Assembly: GCA_036004445.1 (NCBI GenBank)
Contig: DASYRL010000098.1
Coordinates: 1-58,386 of the forward strand
DNA: 58,386 bases
DNA from: DASXUC01 sp036004445
GTDB lineage: Bacteria > Sysuimicrobiota > Sysuimicrobiia > Sysuimicrobiales > Kaftiobacteriaceae
Direction: 5' to 3'
The notes beneath the pieces are model-generated. The model saw only the letters and a list, made by a program, of their open reading frames with translations. It did no database searches and had not been told where the DNA came from. Positions 41,605 through 51,229 of the stretch are shown in pieces (within the stretch, counting starts at the first letter, position 1; each line of letters begins with the position of its first letter). A program made the position numbers and the translations under genes.

Positions 41605-42681
41605 CTATTCCGTGGATTTGGAAAGATTTCCTGCCAGGGCGGCTGCCAGGTCGGCCGCCCGCAGCGCCGCCGCTTTCAACGCGGGACCCTGCGCTCGCAG
41701 CGAGGCGCGCGTCTCCTCCTTCGCCGACCACGCCGCCGACAGTGTCCGCGCCGTGGCCGAGGCGGTCAGGGATCCGACGGGCGGCAGCGCGCCGATGCCG
41801 GTCCGCCGCACCAGGGCCTCGACCTTGGGATCGTAGCCCACGGCGACGGGCGCCACGCCCGCCGCGACGGCGCAGATGAGCGCGTGCAGCCGGGCGCCGA
41901 CGACGAGGTCCATCGCCCCGATGACCGCCAGCATCTCGTCGGGGGCCACACCGCTGATCACCCGGCCGCCGAGCTCGCTGGCCGCGCGCGCCGAGAGCGC
42001 TTCGTCCTTCGTCCGGTGAAACACCAACAGGATGATCTCCCCGCCCACCTGTTCCCGCAGTTGGCGCAGTCCGGCCAGCAGCGGAGCAAGATACGCATTG
42101 TCTCCCCACGGCCGCACGGCGACGCCGATCCGCGGGCCCCGTGCGGCCCCCAGCAGCGCGACCGCGCGGTCCGGCGGTGCGGCTTCCAGCGCGAAGGCGG
42201 GATCGGCGACCACCTCGATGGGACGGCGGACGCCACAGGATTGCAGAAGCCGGCGCGAGTCCTCGTCCCGCACGGTCAGCACGTCTACCCCGCTGCAGAC
42301 CCATCCGGTAAGCGTGCGCAGCCAGGGCCGGTCGATGGGCCCGATGCCCTGCGCGTACATCATGGCCCGGCGGGCCAGCCCGCGGCCGGCCCGCAGCATG
42401 CCCAGGTAATAGAGGGCGGACCGCGCGCTCGTGACATCCTGGATGAGACTGCCGCCGCCGCTGAGCAGCAGGTCGGCGCCCGCGACCGCCCGCAGCGCGC
42501 CGGGTCCGATCCGCGGGACGGCGGCGATACCGTGCTGGCGCTCCGTGGAGGCGGGATCGCCGGAGAGGGCCACAAACGACGCCCCCGGCAGCCGCGGGCG
42601 CAGCGCGGCCAGCATCGCTGAGAGGATGGCTTCGTCGCCGAGATTGTCGAAGCCGAAGTAGCCCGAGACGACGACCCGCAT
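41605..42681 (-). CDS. csaB: polysaccharide pyruvyl transferase CsaB
   Basis: 358 aa, GT-B-like pyruvyltransferase. N-terminus V-S-G-Y-F-G-F-D-N-L-G-D-E-A-I-L, then L-L-S-G-G-G-S-L-I-Q-D-V-T-S, A-Q-G-I-G-P-I, and V-G-A-R-L-H-A-L-I in the C-terminal half, all CsaB signatures. CsaB adds ketal-linked pyruvate to secondary cell-wall polymers, allowing S-layer (SLH) protein anchoring. The ATG overlaps the stop of the DUF5693 gene (TGATG), a conserved pairing. Confidence 0.93.
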   Translation of the reverse strand: MRVVVSGYFGFDNLGDEAILSAMLAALRPRLPGASFVALSGDPASTERQHGIAAVPRIGPGALRAVAGADLLLSGGGSLIQDVTSARSALYYLGMLRAGRGLARRAMMYAQGIGPIDRPWLRTLTGWVCSGVDVLTVRDEDSRRLLQSCGVRRPIEVVADPAFALEAAPPDRAVALLGAARGPRIGVAVRPWGDNAYLAPLLAGLRQLREQVGGEIILLVFHRTKDEALSARAASELGGRVISGVAPDEMLAVIGAMDLVVGARLHALICAVAAGVAPVAVGYDPKVEALVRRTGIGALPPVGSLTASATARTLSAAWSAKEETRASLRAQGPALKAAALRAADLAAALAGNLSKSTE

Positions 42682-44729
42682 CAGCGGGCGCGGCGTGTCC
42701 TCGGATGCCGCCCGATACCGCTCGCCGGACCCGGGTGCAGGGCACGCGGCCCGGCGCGGGCAGTGACCGCGCCCAGGATCCAGATGCCGGCGAGCCCAAG
42801 CAGGCTGCCCACGGCGAGCGCGTTGACGGTGCGCCACAGAGTGTACAGCAGGGGGGTGTGCAGATGCGAGAAGCTGTTGATGATGCCCGCCTGGCCGATG
42901 ACGCCGACGGCCGCCAGCGGCAGCACCCACGCGCGCCATCCCATCACCGCCGCTGCGGCCGCCAGCATCAAGGCGGGATGCCCGATGAGATATTCCTTGG
43001 TCCGCGGGCGCACCACCAGCCACTGCTCGGCGAGCGTCCGCAGTCGTTCTTCGATACCCAGCAGCGGAAACCCAAAGTTCCCGCTGCGCGCCAGCAGCAC
43101 GACCGCCGCCACGCCGACGACGATCGCGGCAATCGCGTACCGCAGGAGCAGCGGATGCTCTGACCACGCCCAGGCCTCCCGCAGGGTCTGCCGCCAGGTC
43201 TGGGCCGGCCGGTCTTTCCTCCACAGCAGAAGGAGCACGAGCAGCACGGGGACGACGTGGGCCAGCTTCACTCCCGCGAAGCCGTCGGCGGCGAGCATGA
43301 ACTCCCATTCGGACAGCAGCGCCGCCACCACGACTCCCGCGAGCACGGCCACCGCGGACGATTCCCACAGCACGCGCAGGCCCTGCCATGCCGGGCGGGG
43401 GGTCCCGGATGCCTGACGGGGCATCAACGCGGCGACGGTCATGGCCGGCACGGTGGCCGCCACCCCAAGGGCCAGCAGCTTCCGCCAGAGGGTGAAACCT
43501 CCCACCGCAAACGCCGCCACAGTGACGGCGGCACCGCCGGCGAACACCGCCCACCACCAGCGCATCGGCACGGAGCCGCCGATAGCCTCGACGACGACCG
43601 CCAGCCCCAAGACGACAACCGCGACTGCGCCGGCCGCGGTGAGGAGCGTCGCCAGACTGGGCACGGTGAGGACGGGCAGTGGACCGGCCTGTCCGGTGCG
43701 CAGACCGAACCGACGCAGCCCATCGGCCAGCGACCCGACGAACTCGAGGTTCATCCTCGAGCCGACCAGTCCGGCGCTTGGGGCCAGCGGCCGCACGTAC
43801 AGCAGGCGGATGTTCCGCTCGCGGGCGGCGCGGATAAACTTCTCCCCCGCCTCGGTGACCGGCAGCACCTGCAGCTCCTCGGGGGTCAGACTGAACAGGC
43901 GGATCACGTCGGGCCGCATCTGCGCGGTGAGCCGGTCCTCGCCGTGCTGCTTGCGCCGCTCACTGAACGCCTCGATCCGCGCGTAGCGTACGCCGGCTGT
44001 CTTCAGCCCGGCGGCGGTCTCATCGATCAGCCGCTCGAATCCCAGCACCTCATTGAGCTCGAACAGGACGGTGAATCCCCGCCCGAGTCGGGCCAAGCGG
44101 CCGAGGAGGTGACGTAATCCCTCTTCGGTCAGACCCGCGTAATTGCGCAGGCGCAGCACCGGCCTCAGTCCCAACGCTCGGTAGACGGCGAGATCCTGCG
44201 GGAGAAACCCCAGTCCCGCCTCCTCGATGTCTTCGCGCAAACCAGCGACTTCGAGGACTCCTCCCACGCGGCGAACTCGGCCCGCGCCGAGCAGACCACT
44301 GAACGCCTCCTCGAGAAAACCGAGCATCTCCGGACCGGCGGCAACGTAGACGACGCCGGGCCGAAGGCCGGCCGCGAGCAGCGGGGCAAACGTCGCCGGG
44401 ACGGCCCCGGTCCGCGCCAGCCCGGACAGTTCGCCGGAGGAGACGTAGGCGACCTCGCCCGTCCCGGCCATCCGCCTCAACGTGCGCTCGTAGACGGCGA
44501 CCGACGTGGCCCCGCGATCCCGGGCCTCTGTAAGCAGCGCATCGGGGTCGAGCCCCTCGGCGACCGCCAGCGCGTGCCAGTCGGGACCGTCGAGCACGAT
44601 CTCGGCCGTCTCGTACCCTGATTCGAGCTTCCAGCGCGCGGTCAGGACGACGAAGGCGGCCGCGGCGCCGATCAGCGCGATCGCGGCCAGCGCGGTGCGG
44701 CGCCGCGGATCAGCGCGGCGTGCCGGCAC
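42681..44729 (-). CDS. DUF5693 family membrane protein
   Basis: 682 aa. N-terminal helix (13-30), a large extracytoplasmic domain (about 35-360) with an E-L-N-E-V-L-G-F core reminiscent of a barrel, then about ten helices (370-665). DUF5693 proteins are regularly found next to csaB and are presumed to act in cell-wall polymer modification; no activity is known. GTG start at 44729 overlaps the DUF2993 gene by 20 nt. Extra basic tail at the C-terminus. Confidence 0.85.
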   Translation of the reverse strand: MPARRADPRRRTALAAIALIGAAAAFVVLTARWKLESGYETAEIVLDGPDWHALAVAEGLDPDALLTEARDRGATSVAVYERTLRRMAGTGEVAYVSSGELSGLARTGAVPATFAPLLAAGLRPGVVYVAAGPEMLGFLEEAFSGLLGAGRVRRVGGVLEVAGLREDIEEAGLGFLPQDLAVYRALGLRPVLRLRNYAGLTEEGLRHLLGRLARLGRGFTVLFELNEVLGFERLIDETAAGLKTAGVRYARIEAFSERRKQHGEDRLTAQMRPDVIRLFSLTPEELQVLPVTEAGEKFIRAARERNIRLLYVRPLAPSAGLVGSRMNLEFVGSLADGLRRFGLRTGQAGPLPVLTVPSLATLLTAAGAVAVVVLGLAVVVEAIGGSVPMRWWWAVFAGGAAVTVAAFAVGGFTLWRKLLALGVAATVPAMTVAALMPRQASGTPRPAWQGLRVLWESSAVAVLAGVVVAALLSEWEFMLAADGFAGVKLAHVVPVLLVLLLLWRKDRPAQTWRQTLREAWAWSEHPLLLRYAIAAIVVGVAAVVLLARSGNFGFPLLGIEERLRTLAEQWLVVRPRTKEYLIGHPALMLAAAAAVMGWRAWVLPLAAVGVIGQAGIINSFSHLHTPLLYTLWRTVNALAVGSLLGLAGIWILGAVTARAGPRALHPGPASGIGRHPRTRRAR

Positions 44730-45447
44730 GCAGCACCAGTTCTCCGTGATCGGTACGCACGCTGGTAAATCGCATCGGCAAAGGGAAATCGTCCACGCGC
44801 ACGAGCGGGTTCATCGCAGCGCCTAAGCTCTGGCCCACCTCCGGCGGCAGGCGGACCTCGCCCAGGGAGATGGAGCGGATGCGCAAGGAGACGCGGTCGC
44901 CGTTGGGAATGATGAACTCGCCCCGCATCACCGCCGTCACGTCAATCGTCAGCACCCGGATCACGCCGCGCACCGTGGCCTCGCCGCCCGCCAGACGCAC
45001 CCGGGCCCCCCGGAGCGTCCCGCTCGCGGTAAGGTATTGCTCCAGTCCGGCTTCGGTCACGGTCACCGTGGCGCTTCCACGGCCGAGCCGCCGCAGAACC
45101 AGTTCGCCGGATTGCGTGAGCCGTCCCCTATCGAGCTCCACACCGGTCAGATTCGCCTCCAGGCGCTCCACCGGTAGGTCCCCCGCCCGGAACGCGTCGA
45201 TGGTCAGATCTAACGCGTCGAACCGACCGGCCAGGGCATCCTGCGGGGCTGCGCGCACCGTGACCGCGACCCGGCCGGCGTGAAGGTCGTTGCGCAGCGC
45301 GGCCGCGAGCCGAGATTCCACGTAGCGGGGAATGGCCGCCGCGGCGAGCCCGACCGACGCGCCGACGAGGATCACCGCGGCAATAACCGCCCGGACCGGT
45401 TTCGACGGGCCCGCCTGCCCCGAGGAACGGAACGACGTGGGGGTCAT
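44710..45447 (-). CDS. DUF2993 (LmeA-like) exported protein
   Basis: 245 aa. N-terminal signal anchor (about 18-40), then the DUF2993 pattern: I-P-R-Y-V-E-S-R-L-A-A-A-L, D-A-L-A-G-R-F-D-A-L-D-L-T-I-D-A-F and repeated G-x-A-T-V-x-V-T-E strands. The fold resembles lipid-binding TULIP-type proteins; LmeA in mycobacteria binds phospholipid and aids lipomannan synthesis. Start ATG overlaps the prfB stop (ATGA). Context with csaB and DUF5693 suggests envelope polymer work. Confidence 0.82.
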   Translation of the reverse strand: MTPTSFRSSGQAGPSKPVRAVIAAVILVGASVGLAAAAIPRYVESRLAAALRNDLHAGRVAVTVRAAPQDALAGRFDALDLTIDAFRAGDLPVERLEANLTGVELDRGRLTQSGELVLRRLGRGSATVTVTEAGLEQYLTASGTLRGARVRLAGGEATVRGVIRVLTIDVTAVMRGEFIIPNGDRVSLRIRSISLGEVRLPPEVGQSLGAAMNPLVRVDDFPLPMRFTSVRTDHGELVLRAGTPR

Positions 45448-46545
45448 GCCGGAGATGGCGTGCGCAGGTACGCGTCGATCAACTGGTCGAGATCCCCGTC
45501 GAGGACGGCCTGGGCGTTGCCGGTCTCGACGTTCGTGCGGTGGTCTTTCACCATCGTGTATGGATGCAGGACGTACGACCGGATCTGGTTCCCCCAGGCG
45601 GCGTCCTTGTGTTCCCCGCGGAGCTCGGCCATGCGCTGGCGCTGCTGCTCTTCCTGGACTTCGGCTAATCGCGCGCGCAGGAGGCGGAGGGCGGTGAGCT
45701 TGTTGGCGTGCTGGGAGCGCTCATTCTGGCACTGCACGGTGATCCCGGTCGGGAGATGGGTGATGCGGACGGCGGTCTCGACCTTGTTCACGTTCTGCCC
45801 TCCGGCCCCGCCCGCGCGGTAGGTCTCGATGCGCAGTTCATCGTCCCGCATCGTGACCTCGACCTCTTCGACCTCCGGGAGCACCTCGACCAGCGCGAAC
45901 GACGTATGGCGCCGGCTCGCGGCATCAAACGGAGAGAGCCGCACCAGGCGGTGCACTCCGCGTTCGCCCCGCAGGTAGCCGTAGGCGTAGGGCCCCGTAA
46001 TGATCACGGTCGCGCTCTTGATCCCGGCCTCTTCTCCCGAAGACACGTCGGCGACCTCGGGAGCGAATCCGTGCGATTCCGCCCAGCGCACGTACATCCG
46101 CAGCAGCATCTGCGCCCAATCCTGAGAATCCGTGCCGCCGGCGCCGGCGTGGATGGAGAGGATCGCGTTGGCCGCGTCGTGCTCCCCGGACAGCAGGGTC
46201 ATCAGATCCAGCTGGCGGATCCTGGCATGCGCCGCCTGCGCCTCGCGCGCCAACTCGGTGGAGTCCAACCCCTCCGGATCCTCTTGCGCGAGGGCGACGA
46301 GGACCGCAAGGTCATCGAGCTGCCGCCGCAGCGCGCCGTACGTGTCGAGCTGGGACCGGACGCTGCTGAGCTCCTGCGTTACCGCGCGGGCGCGCTCGGG
46401 GTTGCTCCAGAGATCGGGCGCCTGGACCGCCGTCTCCAGGGACGAGATGCGGGCCTGCTTGCGGGGAAGGTCAAAGATGCCTCCCGATATCGTCCAGCCG
46501 GCTGCGATCGGCCTCAACGAGATTCTTCACTTCTTCGATGGTCAT
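45444..46545 (-). CDS. prfB: peptide chain release factor 2, with programmed +1 frameshift
   Basis: 366 aa when the frameshift is counted. Frame 1 runs from ATG 46545 for 24 codons (M-T-I-E-E-V-K-N-L-V-E-A-D) to TGA 46473-46471. After CTT the ribosome shifts +1 and reads GAC onward (D-L-P-R-K-Q-A-R-I-S-S-L-E). The RF2 tripeptide S-P-F in R-L-S-P-F-D-A and the catalytic G-G-Q in G-A-G-G-Q-N-V-N-K are present. Reads UAA and UGA stops. A simple ORF caller would miss the N-terminal exon-like part and start at a wrong codon. The lnt stop is 7 nt upstream. Confidence 0.95.
46470..46485 (-). promoter_or_regulatory. RF2 programmed +1 frameshift signal
   Basis: On the minus strand: GGGAGG (46485-46480), a 3-nt spacer CAT, then slippery CTT and TGA followed by C. 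This is the canonical RF2 autoregulatory arrangement, in which an internal Shine-Dalgarno precedes CTTTGAC. Low RF2 lets ribosomes pause at UGA and shift, raising RF2. Confidence 0.95.
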
Positions 46546-46552
46546 CGTGCCT

Positions 46553-48511
46553 CTAGCGTACCACGGTGAGAAACCCGATCAAGAGATTGCCCAGCGCGTG
46601 CGGGACGACCAAGCCGAGGGCGCTGCCCGTGCGGGCCCGGATGATCCCAAACGCGAGGCCCGTCACCATTGCCCACGCCACCGCCTCCGCGCTCAACCCC
46701 GCCTGCACGGCCATGCCCATCAGCGTGGTTACGCCGATGGCAACGGGCACGCCCTTCCATCGCGCGATCGACGTGAATACCTGCCCACGCAGCCAGAGTT
46801 CCAGCGCCGCAGCGATCAGCAGCTGCCGCAGCATGACTGCCACCTGGGTGGGAACCACGACCTCCAGCGGGACCTGGTTCGCTCGATAGGCGATCACCAC
46901 GACTCCCCACAGCACGGCAACCACGGCCGAGCCCGCCACCGCGGCCGCCGGCAGGCCCCACCGGATCGGGCGGTCGCTCGTTAGCGGGCGGATCCGGCCG
47001 GCCGCAAAGGCCGCCACCAACGCAAAGAGGGCGACCGTCCACGTCCACCACGGCGCGCCGATCGACAGCAGCGCGGCGACCGCCGCCAGCGGCAGCACGG
47101 ACACCGCGGCGGCCGAGCGGAACGCGACGCTTCTGAACTCGGCGAGCAGATCTTCACGCCGCAGCAGCGCCGCGGCCAGGACGATGCCCGCGAGCATCAG
47201 TTGGGCGACCCAGTCCCCCCATCGGACATACGGGGTCACCTCGTGGCGGAGTGACACCCGGCCGCGGAGGGCTCCGGGCTGCCCGATCGGCAGCGACGCG
47301 GCGACCCTGCCGGCGGGATCGATGATCTGAGACACCCCCGAGTTTGACGCCTGGACGAGCCACCGCCCCATCTCCACCGCGCGGATGACCGCGAACCGGG
47401 CGTGCTGCGCGGGACCGGCCGTGCCGTCCGACCAGGCGTCGTTGGTGGTCACGAGCAGCATCTCCGCCCCGGCGCGAACGAGATCCCGGCTCACCTCGGG
47501 GAAGATGGACTCAAAGCAAATTGACACCCCGATCGACCCGAGCGGGGTCCACATGGGACTGTGCCGGAATCCGGGGGTGATCCCCGATTCAGCGAAGGCG
47601 ACCAGCCGCACTTTATCGTAGCGGGCGACCGCCGTTCCGCTGGGGGCGACGGCCACCGCAATGTTCGACGTCCCGTTCTCCAAACTCGTCGCCATCAGGG
47701 TGGCGCGCGCGGCACGGGCCCATCCCGCGACCACCGGGAGCAGTCCGCTACTTCCAAAGATGTCGGCGGGCAAAGCGGTTTCGGGCATGACGACCAGATC
47801 GGTGGGCGCCGCGGCGGCCTGGTCGACGAGGCTCCGCAGCACGTCCAGGTTGTTGCGGGCGGCGGCCGGATCAAACTTCAGCGGCGGCGGCACGTTGGGC
47901 TGCAGCGTGGCGACCCGCACCGTCCCAGTTTCAGCCGCCGGCAGACGAACGATGCTCGACCGCGCAATGAACACAAGCACGAGGCCGAGGATGACGACCC
48001 AGGGCATCAGCGTCCTGGGACGCATGATCGACGCGGCGAGCAGCGCGTTGACGGCGACGAGCAGCGCAGAGATGCCGTACACGCCGGTCAGCCGGGCGAG
48101 CTGCAACACCGGAATGTCCGCGTGCTGGCTGACTCCGAGAAGCGCCCAGGGAAACCCCAGCGGTCCGATTGAGCGGAGGTACTCCAGTCCGGTCCAGACC
48201 AGGGGCGCCAGAAGGACGGTCCAGCGTGCGGAGCGGTCGCCGGTCAGCCAGCGCAGCAGCGCGGCGAAGACACCGACGTACACCGCCAGGTATCCCGCGA
48301 GCAACAGCCACGGCACCACGCCGAACAGCCGCATCCAGGACAGGATGAGGACGAACGCGACGAACCCGGCGAGATAGCCCAGACCGAATGCCTCACGCGG
48401 GCTGCGGTGCCGCAGGGCCAGGAGGAGAGGGATCAGCGCAAACCAGGCGATATAGCCGGCGTCTACTGGAGGGAAGGCCAACGAGAAAAGAACGCCGGAA
48501 AGCGCGGGCAA
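46553..48511 (-). CDS. lnt: apolipoprotein N-acyltransferase fused to a CPBP-type membrane domain
   Basis: About 652 aa, longer than Lnt alone (about 500). Lnt part: six or so N-terminal helices, then a nitrilase domain with catalytic Glu in V-M-P-E-T-A-L-P, Lys in Y-D-K-V-R-L-V and Cys in S-I-C-F-E-S-I-F-P-E. The last ~170 residues add helices with L-E-L-W-L-R-G and P-H-A-L-G-N-L, resembling CPBP/CAAX-protease motifs 1 and 4; the first Glu of the usual E-E pair is kept and the second is Leu, so protease activity is doubtful. Start uncertain: TTG 48511 (M-P-A-L-S-G-V-L) is chosen because the frame above it is repeat H10 and secA. Confidence 0.88.
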   Translation of the reverse strand: MPALSGVLFSLAFPPVDAGYIAWFALIPLLLALRHRSPREAFGLGYLAGFVAFVLILSWMRLFGVVPWLLLAGYLAVYVGVFAALLRWLTGDRSARWTVLLAPLVWTGLEYLRSIGPLGFPWALLGVSQHADIPVLQLARLTGVYGISALLVAVNALLAASIMRPRTLMPWVVILGLVLVFIARSSIVRLPAAETGTVRVATLQPNVPPPLKFDPAAARNNLDVLRSLVDQAAAAPTDLVVMPETALPADIFGSSGLLPVVAGWARAARATLMATSLENGTSNIAVAVAPSGTAVARYDKVRLVAFAESGITPGFRHSPMWTPLGSIGVSICFESIFPEVSRDLVRAGAEMLLVTTNDAWSDGTAGPAQHARFAVIRAVEMGRWLVQASNSGVSQIIDPAGRVAASLPIGQPGALRGRVSLRHEVTPYVRWGDWVAQLMLAGIVLAAALLRREDLLAEFRSVAFRSAAAVSVLPLAAVAALLSIGAPWWTWTVALFALVAAFAAGRIRPLTSDRPIRWGLPAAAVAGSAVVAVLWGVVVIAYRANQVPLEVVVPTQVAVMLRQLLIAAALELWLRGQVFTSIARWKGVPVAIGVTTLMGMAVQAGLSAEAVAWAMVTGLAFGIIRARTGSALGLVVPHALGNLLIGFLTVVR

Positions 48512-48517
48512 GAAGAG

Positions 48518-48612
48518 GCGTCTACTCAGTCTTCTCAGTCCACTCAGTCTTCTCAGTCTCAAACCCAGTGACTGAGGAAACGGAGAAGACGGAGGAGACG
48601 GTGTAGACGCAG
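48518..48612. repeat. inverted tandem-repeat hairpin (9-nt units), locus H10
   Basis: Left arm 48518-48561 repeats GTCTTCTCA/GTCCACTCA; right arm 48569-48610 repeats GGAGAAGAC/GGAGGAGAC-type units. The stem base GCGTCTAC pairs perfectly with GTAGACGC. It fills the secA-lnt gap, starting just before the secA stop and ending at the lnt start. Confidence 0.85.
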
Positions 48613-51204
48613 TTACTCCTCCCTGCCGTGGCACTTCTTGAATTTCTTGCCGCTGCCGCACCAGCACGGGTCGTTGCGGCCGATCTTGCGGGATTCGGCT
48701 GACGCCGCCTGGGGCGAACCCGCGCCGACCGGCGTGCGCACCGGACGGGCGACCCGCTGCGGGGCGGATGGATCAGACTCCAGCTGCACGCGGAAGAGAA
48801 ACTGCACCGTCTCCTCCTGCACCGCCTCGAGCATCTGCTGGAACAGGCCGTAGCCCTCGCGCTGGTATTCCACCAGCGGGCTCACCTGCGCGTACGCGCG
48901 GAGCCCGATCCCCTCGCGCAGCGCTTCCATGTTGTAGAGGTGATCGATCCACTTGCGGTCGATCGTCTGCAGCAGCACGAGCCGCTCGATCATCTGGAAG
49001 TCCGGGCCGACCTCCTCCGCCTTCTTCTCGTAGGCGGCCAGCGCGGCGGCGGTGAGCCGCTCGGTGAGGTCGTCGCGTGAGCCAGCGGTGCGCACGTCGA
49101 CGTCGGCCAGCGCCGGCGCCACCTGCGCGGTGCTCTCGGCAAGCCCGTCGAAATCCCACTCCTCGGGGTGGGCGTTGGCCGGGCAGTGCGCGTCCACGAG
49201 CCGCCCGATCAGCCGCTCGACCATGTCGAGGAGGTTCTCGCGGATGTCCTCGCCGCTCAGCACCTTGCGGCGCTCGCCGTAGATCACCTTCCGCTGGACG
49301 TTCATCACGTCGTCGTATTCCAGCACGTGCCTGCGGACGTCGAAGTGGTACTGCTCGACCTTACGCTGCGCGCCTTCAATCTGCCGGGAGACCAGCTGGT
49401 GTTCGATCGGCGTGTCCTCGTCGATCCCCAGCCGGTCCATGATCGACGCGATGCGCTCGCCGGCGAACAACCGCATCAGCTCGTCTTCCAGCGCCACGTA
49501 GAACCGCGACGATCCGGGATCGCCCTGGCGGCCGGACCGCCCGCGCAGCTGGTTGTCGATGCGGCGGGACTCGTGCCGCTCGGTCCCGATGACGTGCAGC
49601 CCGCCGACCGACCGCACGAACGCGGCCTCGGCGGCGTCCGGCGGGTTCCCTCCGAGGATGATGTCCACCCCGCGCCCGGCCATGTTGGTGGCGATCGTCA
49701 CCGCACCGCGCCGGCCGGCCTGGGCGATGATTTCGGCTTCCTGCTCGTGGTTTTTCGCGTTGAGGATGCGGTGGGGAACGCCGCGCCGCTGGAGGTGCGC
49801 TCCGAGCTGCTCGTTCTTCTCGATCGAGCGCGTGCCGACGAGCACGGGGCGGCCCTGCGTGTGCCACTCCGCGATCTCTTCGGTCACCGCCCGCCACTTC
49901 GCTTTTTCGGTCTTGTAGATGAGATCGGCCTTGTCATCGCGGTCCATCGGCTTGTTCGTGGGGATCACGACGACCGGCAGGTTGTAGATCTTCTGCAGTT
50001 CCTCTTCCTCGGTCTTGGCCGTGCCGGTCATGCCGGCGAGCTTCCCGTACATGCGGAAGTAGTTCTGCAGCGTGATCGTCGCCAGCGTCTGGCTCTCGTG
50101 TTCGATCTTCACGTTCTCCTTGGCTTCGATCGCCTGGTGCAGCCCGTCGGAGTAGCGGCGGCCCAGCATCAGCCGGCCGGTGAACTCGTCGACGATGATG
50201 ACCTGGCCGTCTTTGATGACGTAGTCCACGTCTCGCTTGTAGCACGCGAGCGCGCGCAGCGCCTGGTGGATGTGGTGCATCAGCCCCACGTTCTCGATGT
50301 CCGCCAGGTTCTCGACGCCCAGCGCCTGCTCGACCCGACCGATGCCCTCTTCGGTGAGAATCGCGGTCTTGATCTTCTCGTCGACGGTGTAGTCCGCCCC
50401 GGCGCGCAGCCGCTGCACGATGCGCGCGTAATCGTAGTACTTCCGGGTGGACTCCTCGAGCATGCCGGAGATAATGAGCGGCGTGCGGGCCTCGTCGATG
50501 AGGATGAAGTCGACCTCGTCCACGATCGCGTAGACCAGCTCGCGCTGCACCAGGTCCTCGGCCCGGTGCGCCATGTTGTCCCGCAGGTAGTCGAAGCCGA
50601 ACTCGTTCACGGTGCCATAGGTGATGTCGGCGTGGTAGCCCTCGCGCCGGCTCACCGGGCGGAAGTGGTTCAAGCGGTCGTCGGCGTGCGGATGCGGATC
50701 GTCGAACGACGGGTCGTACAGCCCGCTCCACTCGTGGGCGATCGTGGCCACCGACAGTCCCAACAGATGATAGATCGGACCCATCCAGCCGGCGTCGCGC
50801 CGCGACAGGTAGTCGTTGACGGTGACGAGATGCACGCCGCGCCCGGTCAGCGCGTTGAGGTAGATCGGCAGGGTGGCGACGAGCGTCTTGCCTTCGCCGG
50901 TCTTCATTTCGGCGATCTTCCCTGCGTGGAGGACCGCACCGCCGATGAGCTGCACGTCGAAGGGGCGCATGCCGGTGGTGCGGCGGCTGGCCTCGCGGAC
51001 GAGGGCAAACGCGTCGGGCATGATGTCGTCGAGGGTCTCCCCCGCCGCCAGCCGCGTCCTGAACTCCGCGGTCTTGGCCCCGAGCTGCTCGTCGGACGCC
51101 GCCTGGAGGTCCGGCTCGAGGGCGTTGATCTCGTCGACGACGGACTGCAACCGGCGGACTTCGCGCTGGCTGGGGTCACCCAGAAAACGCTGCAGGATGC
51201 TCAT
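48613..51204 (-). CDS. secA: preprotein translocase ATPase SecA
   Basis: 863 aa, full length. Walker A M-K-T-G-E-G-K-T-L, DEVD box V-D-E-V-D-F-I-L-I-D-E-A-R-T-P-L, M-A-G-R-G-V-D-I and R-G-R-S-G-R-Q-G-D-P-G-S-S-R-F. The C-terminal SEC-C zinc motif C-W-C-G-S-G-K-K-F-K-K-C-H-G is intact. Motor for Sec export at the inner membrane. ATG 51204 has only a weak ribosome binding site. Confidence 0.97.
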   Translation of the reverse strand: MSILQRFLGDPSQREVRRLQSVVDEINALEPDLQAASDEQLGAKTAEFRTRLAAGETLDDIMPDAFALVREASRRTTGMRPFDVQLIGGAVLHAGKIAEMKTGEGKTLVATLPIYLNALTGRGVHLVTVNDYLSRRDAGWMGPIYHLLGLSVATIAHEWSGLYDPSFDDPHPHADDRLNHFRPVSRREGYHADITYGTVNEFGFDYLRDNMAHRAEDLVQRELVYAIVDEVDFILIDEARTPLIISGMLEESTRKYYDYARIVQRLRAGADYTVDEKIKTAILTEEGIGRVEQALGVENLADIENVGLMHHIHQALRALACYKRDVDYVIKDGQVIIVDEFTGRLMLGRRYSDGLHQAIEAKENVKIEHESQTLATITLQNYFRMYGKLAGMTGTAKTEEEELQKIYNLPVVVIPTNKPMDRDDKADLIYKTEKAKWRAVTEEIAEWHTQGRPVLVGTRSIEKNEQLGAHLQRRGVPHRILNAKNHEQEAEIIAQAGRRGAVTIATNMAGRGVDIILGGNPPDAAEAAFVRSVGGLHVIGTERHESRRIDNQLRGRSGRQGDPGSSRFYVALEDELMRLFAGERIASIMDRLGIDEDTPIEHQLVSRQIEGAQRKVEQYHFDVRRHVLEYDDVMNVQRKVIYGERRKVLSGEDIRENLLDMVERLIGRLVDAHCPANAHPEEWDFDGLAESTAQVAPALADVDVRTAGSRDDLTERLTAAALAAYEKKAEEVGPDFQMIERLVLLQTIDRKWIDHLYNMEALREGIGLRAYAQVSPLVEYQREGYGLFQQMLEAVQEETVQFLFRVQLESDPSAPQRVARPVRTPVGAGSPQAASAESRKIGRNDPCWCGSGKKFKKCHGREE

Positions 51205-51213
51205 AACCTATTA

Positions 51214-51219
51214 ATCATA
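51214..51219 (-). promoter_or_regulatory. candidate -10 box for secA
   Basis: TATGAT on the minus strand lies 9 nt before the secA ATG, within a short AT-rich patch. If used, the transcript would be nearly leaderless. No good -35 hexamer is visible, so this is tentative. Confidence 0.3.
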
Positions 51220-51229
51220 ACGCAAAGCG

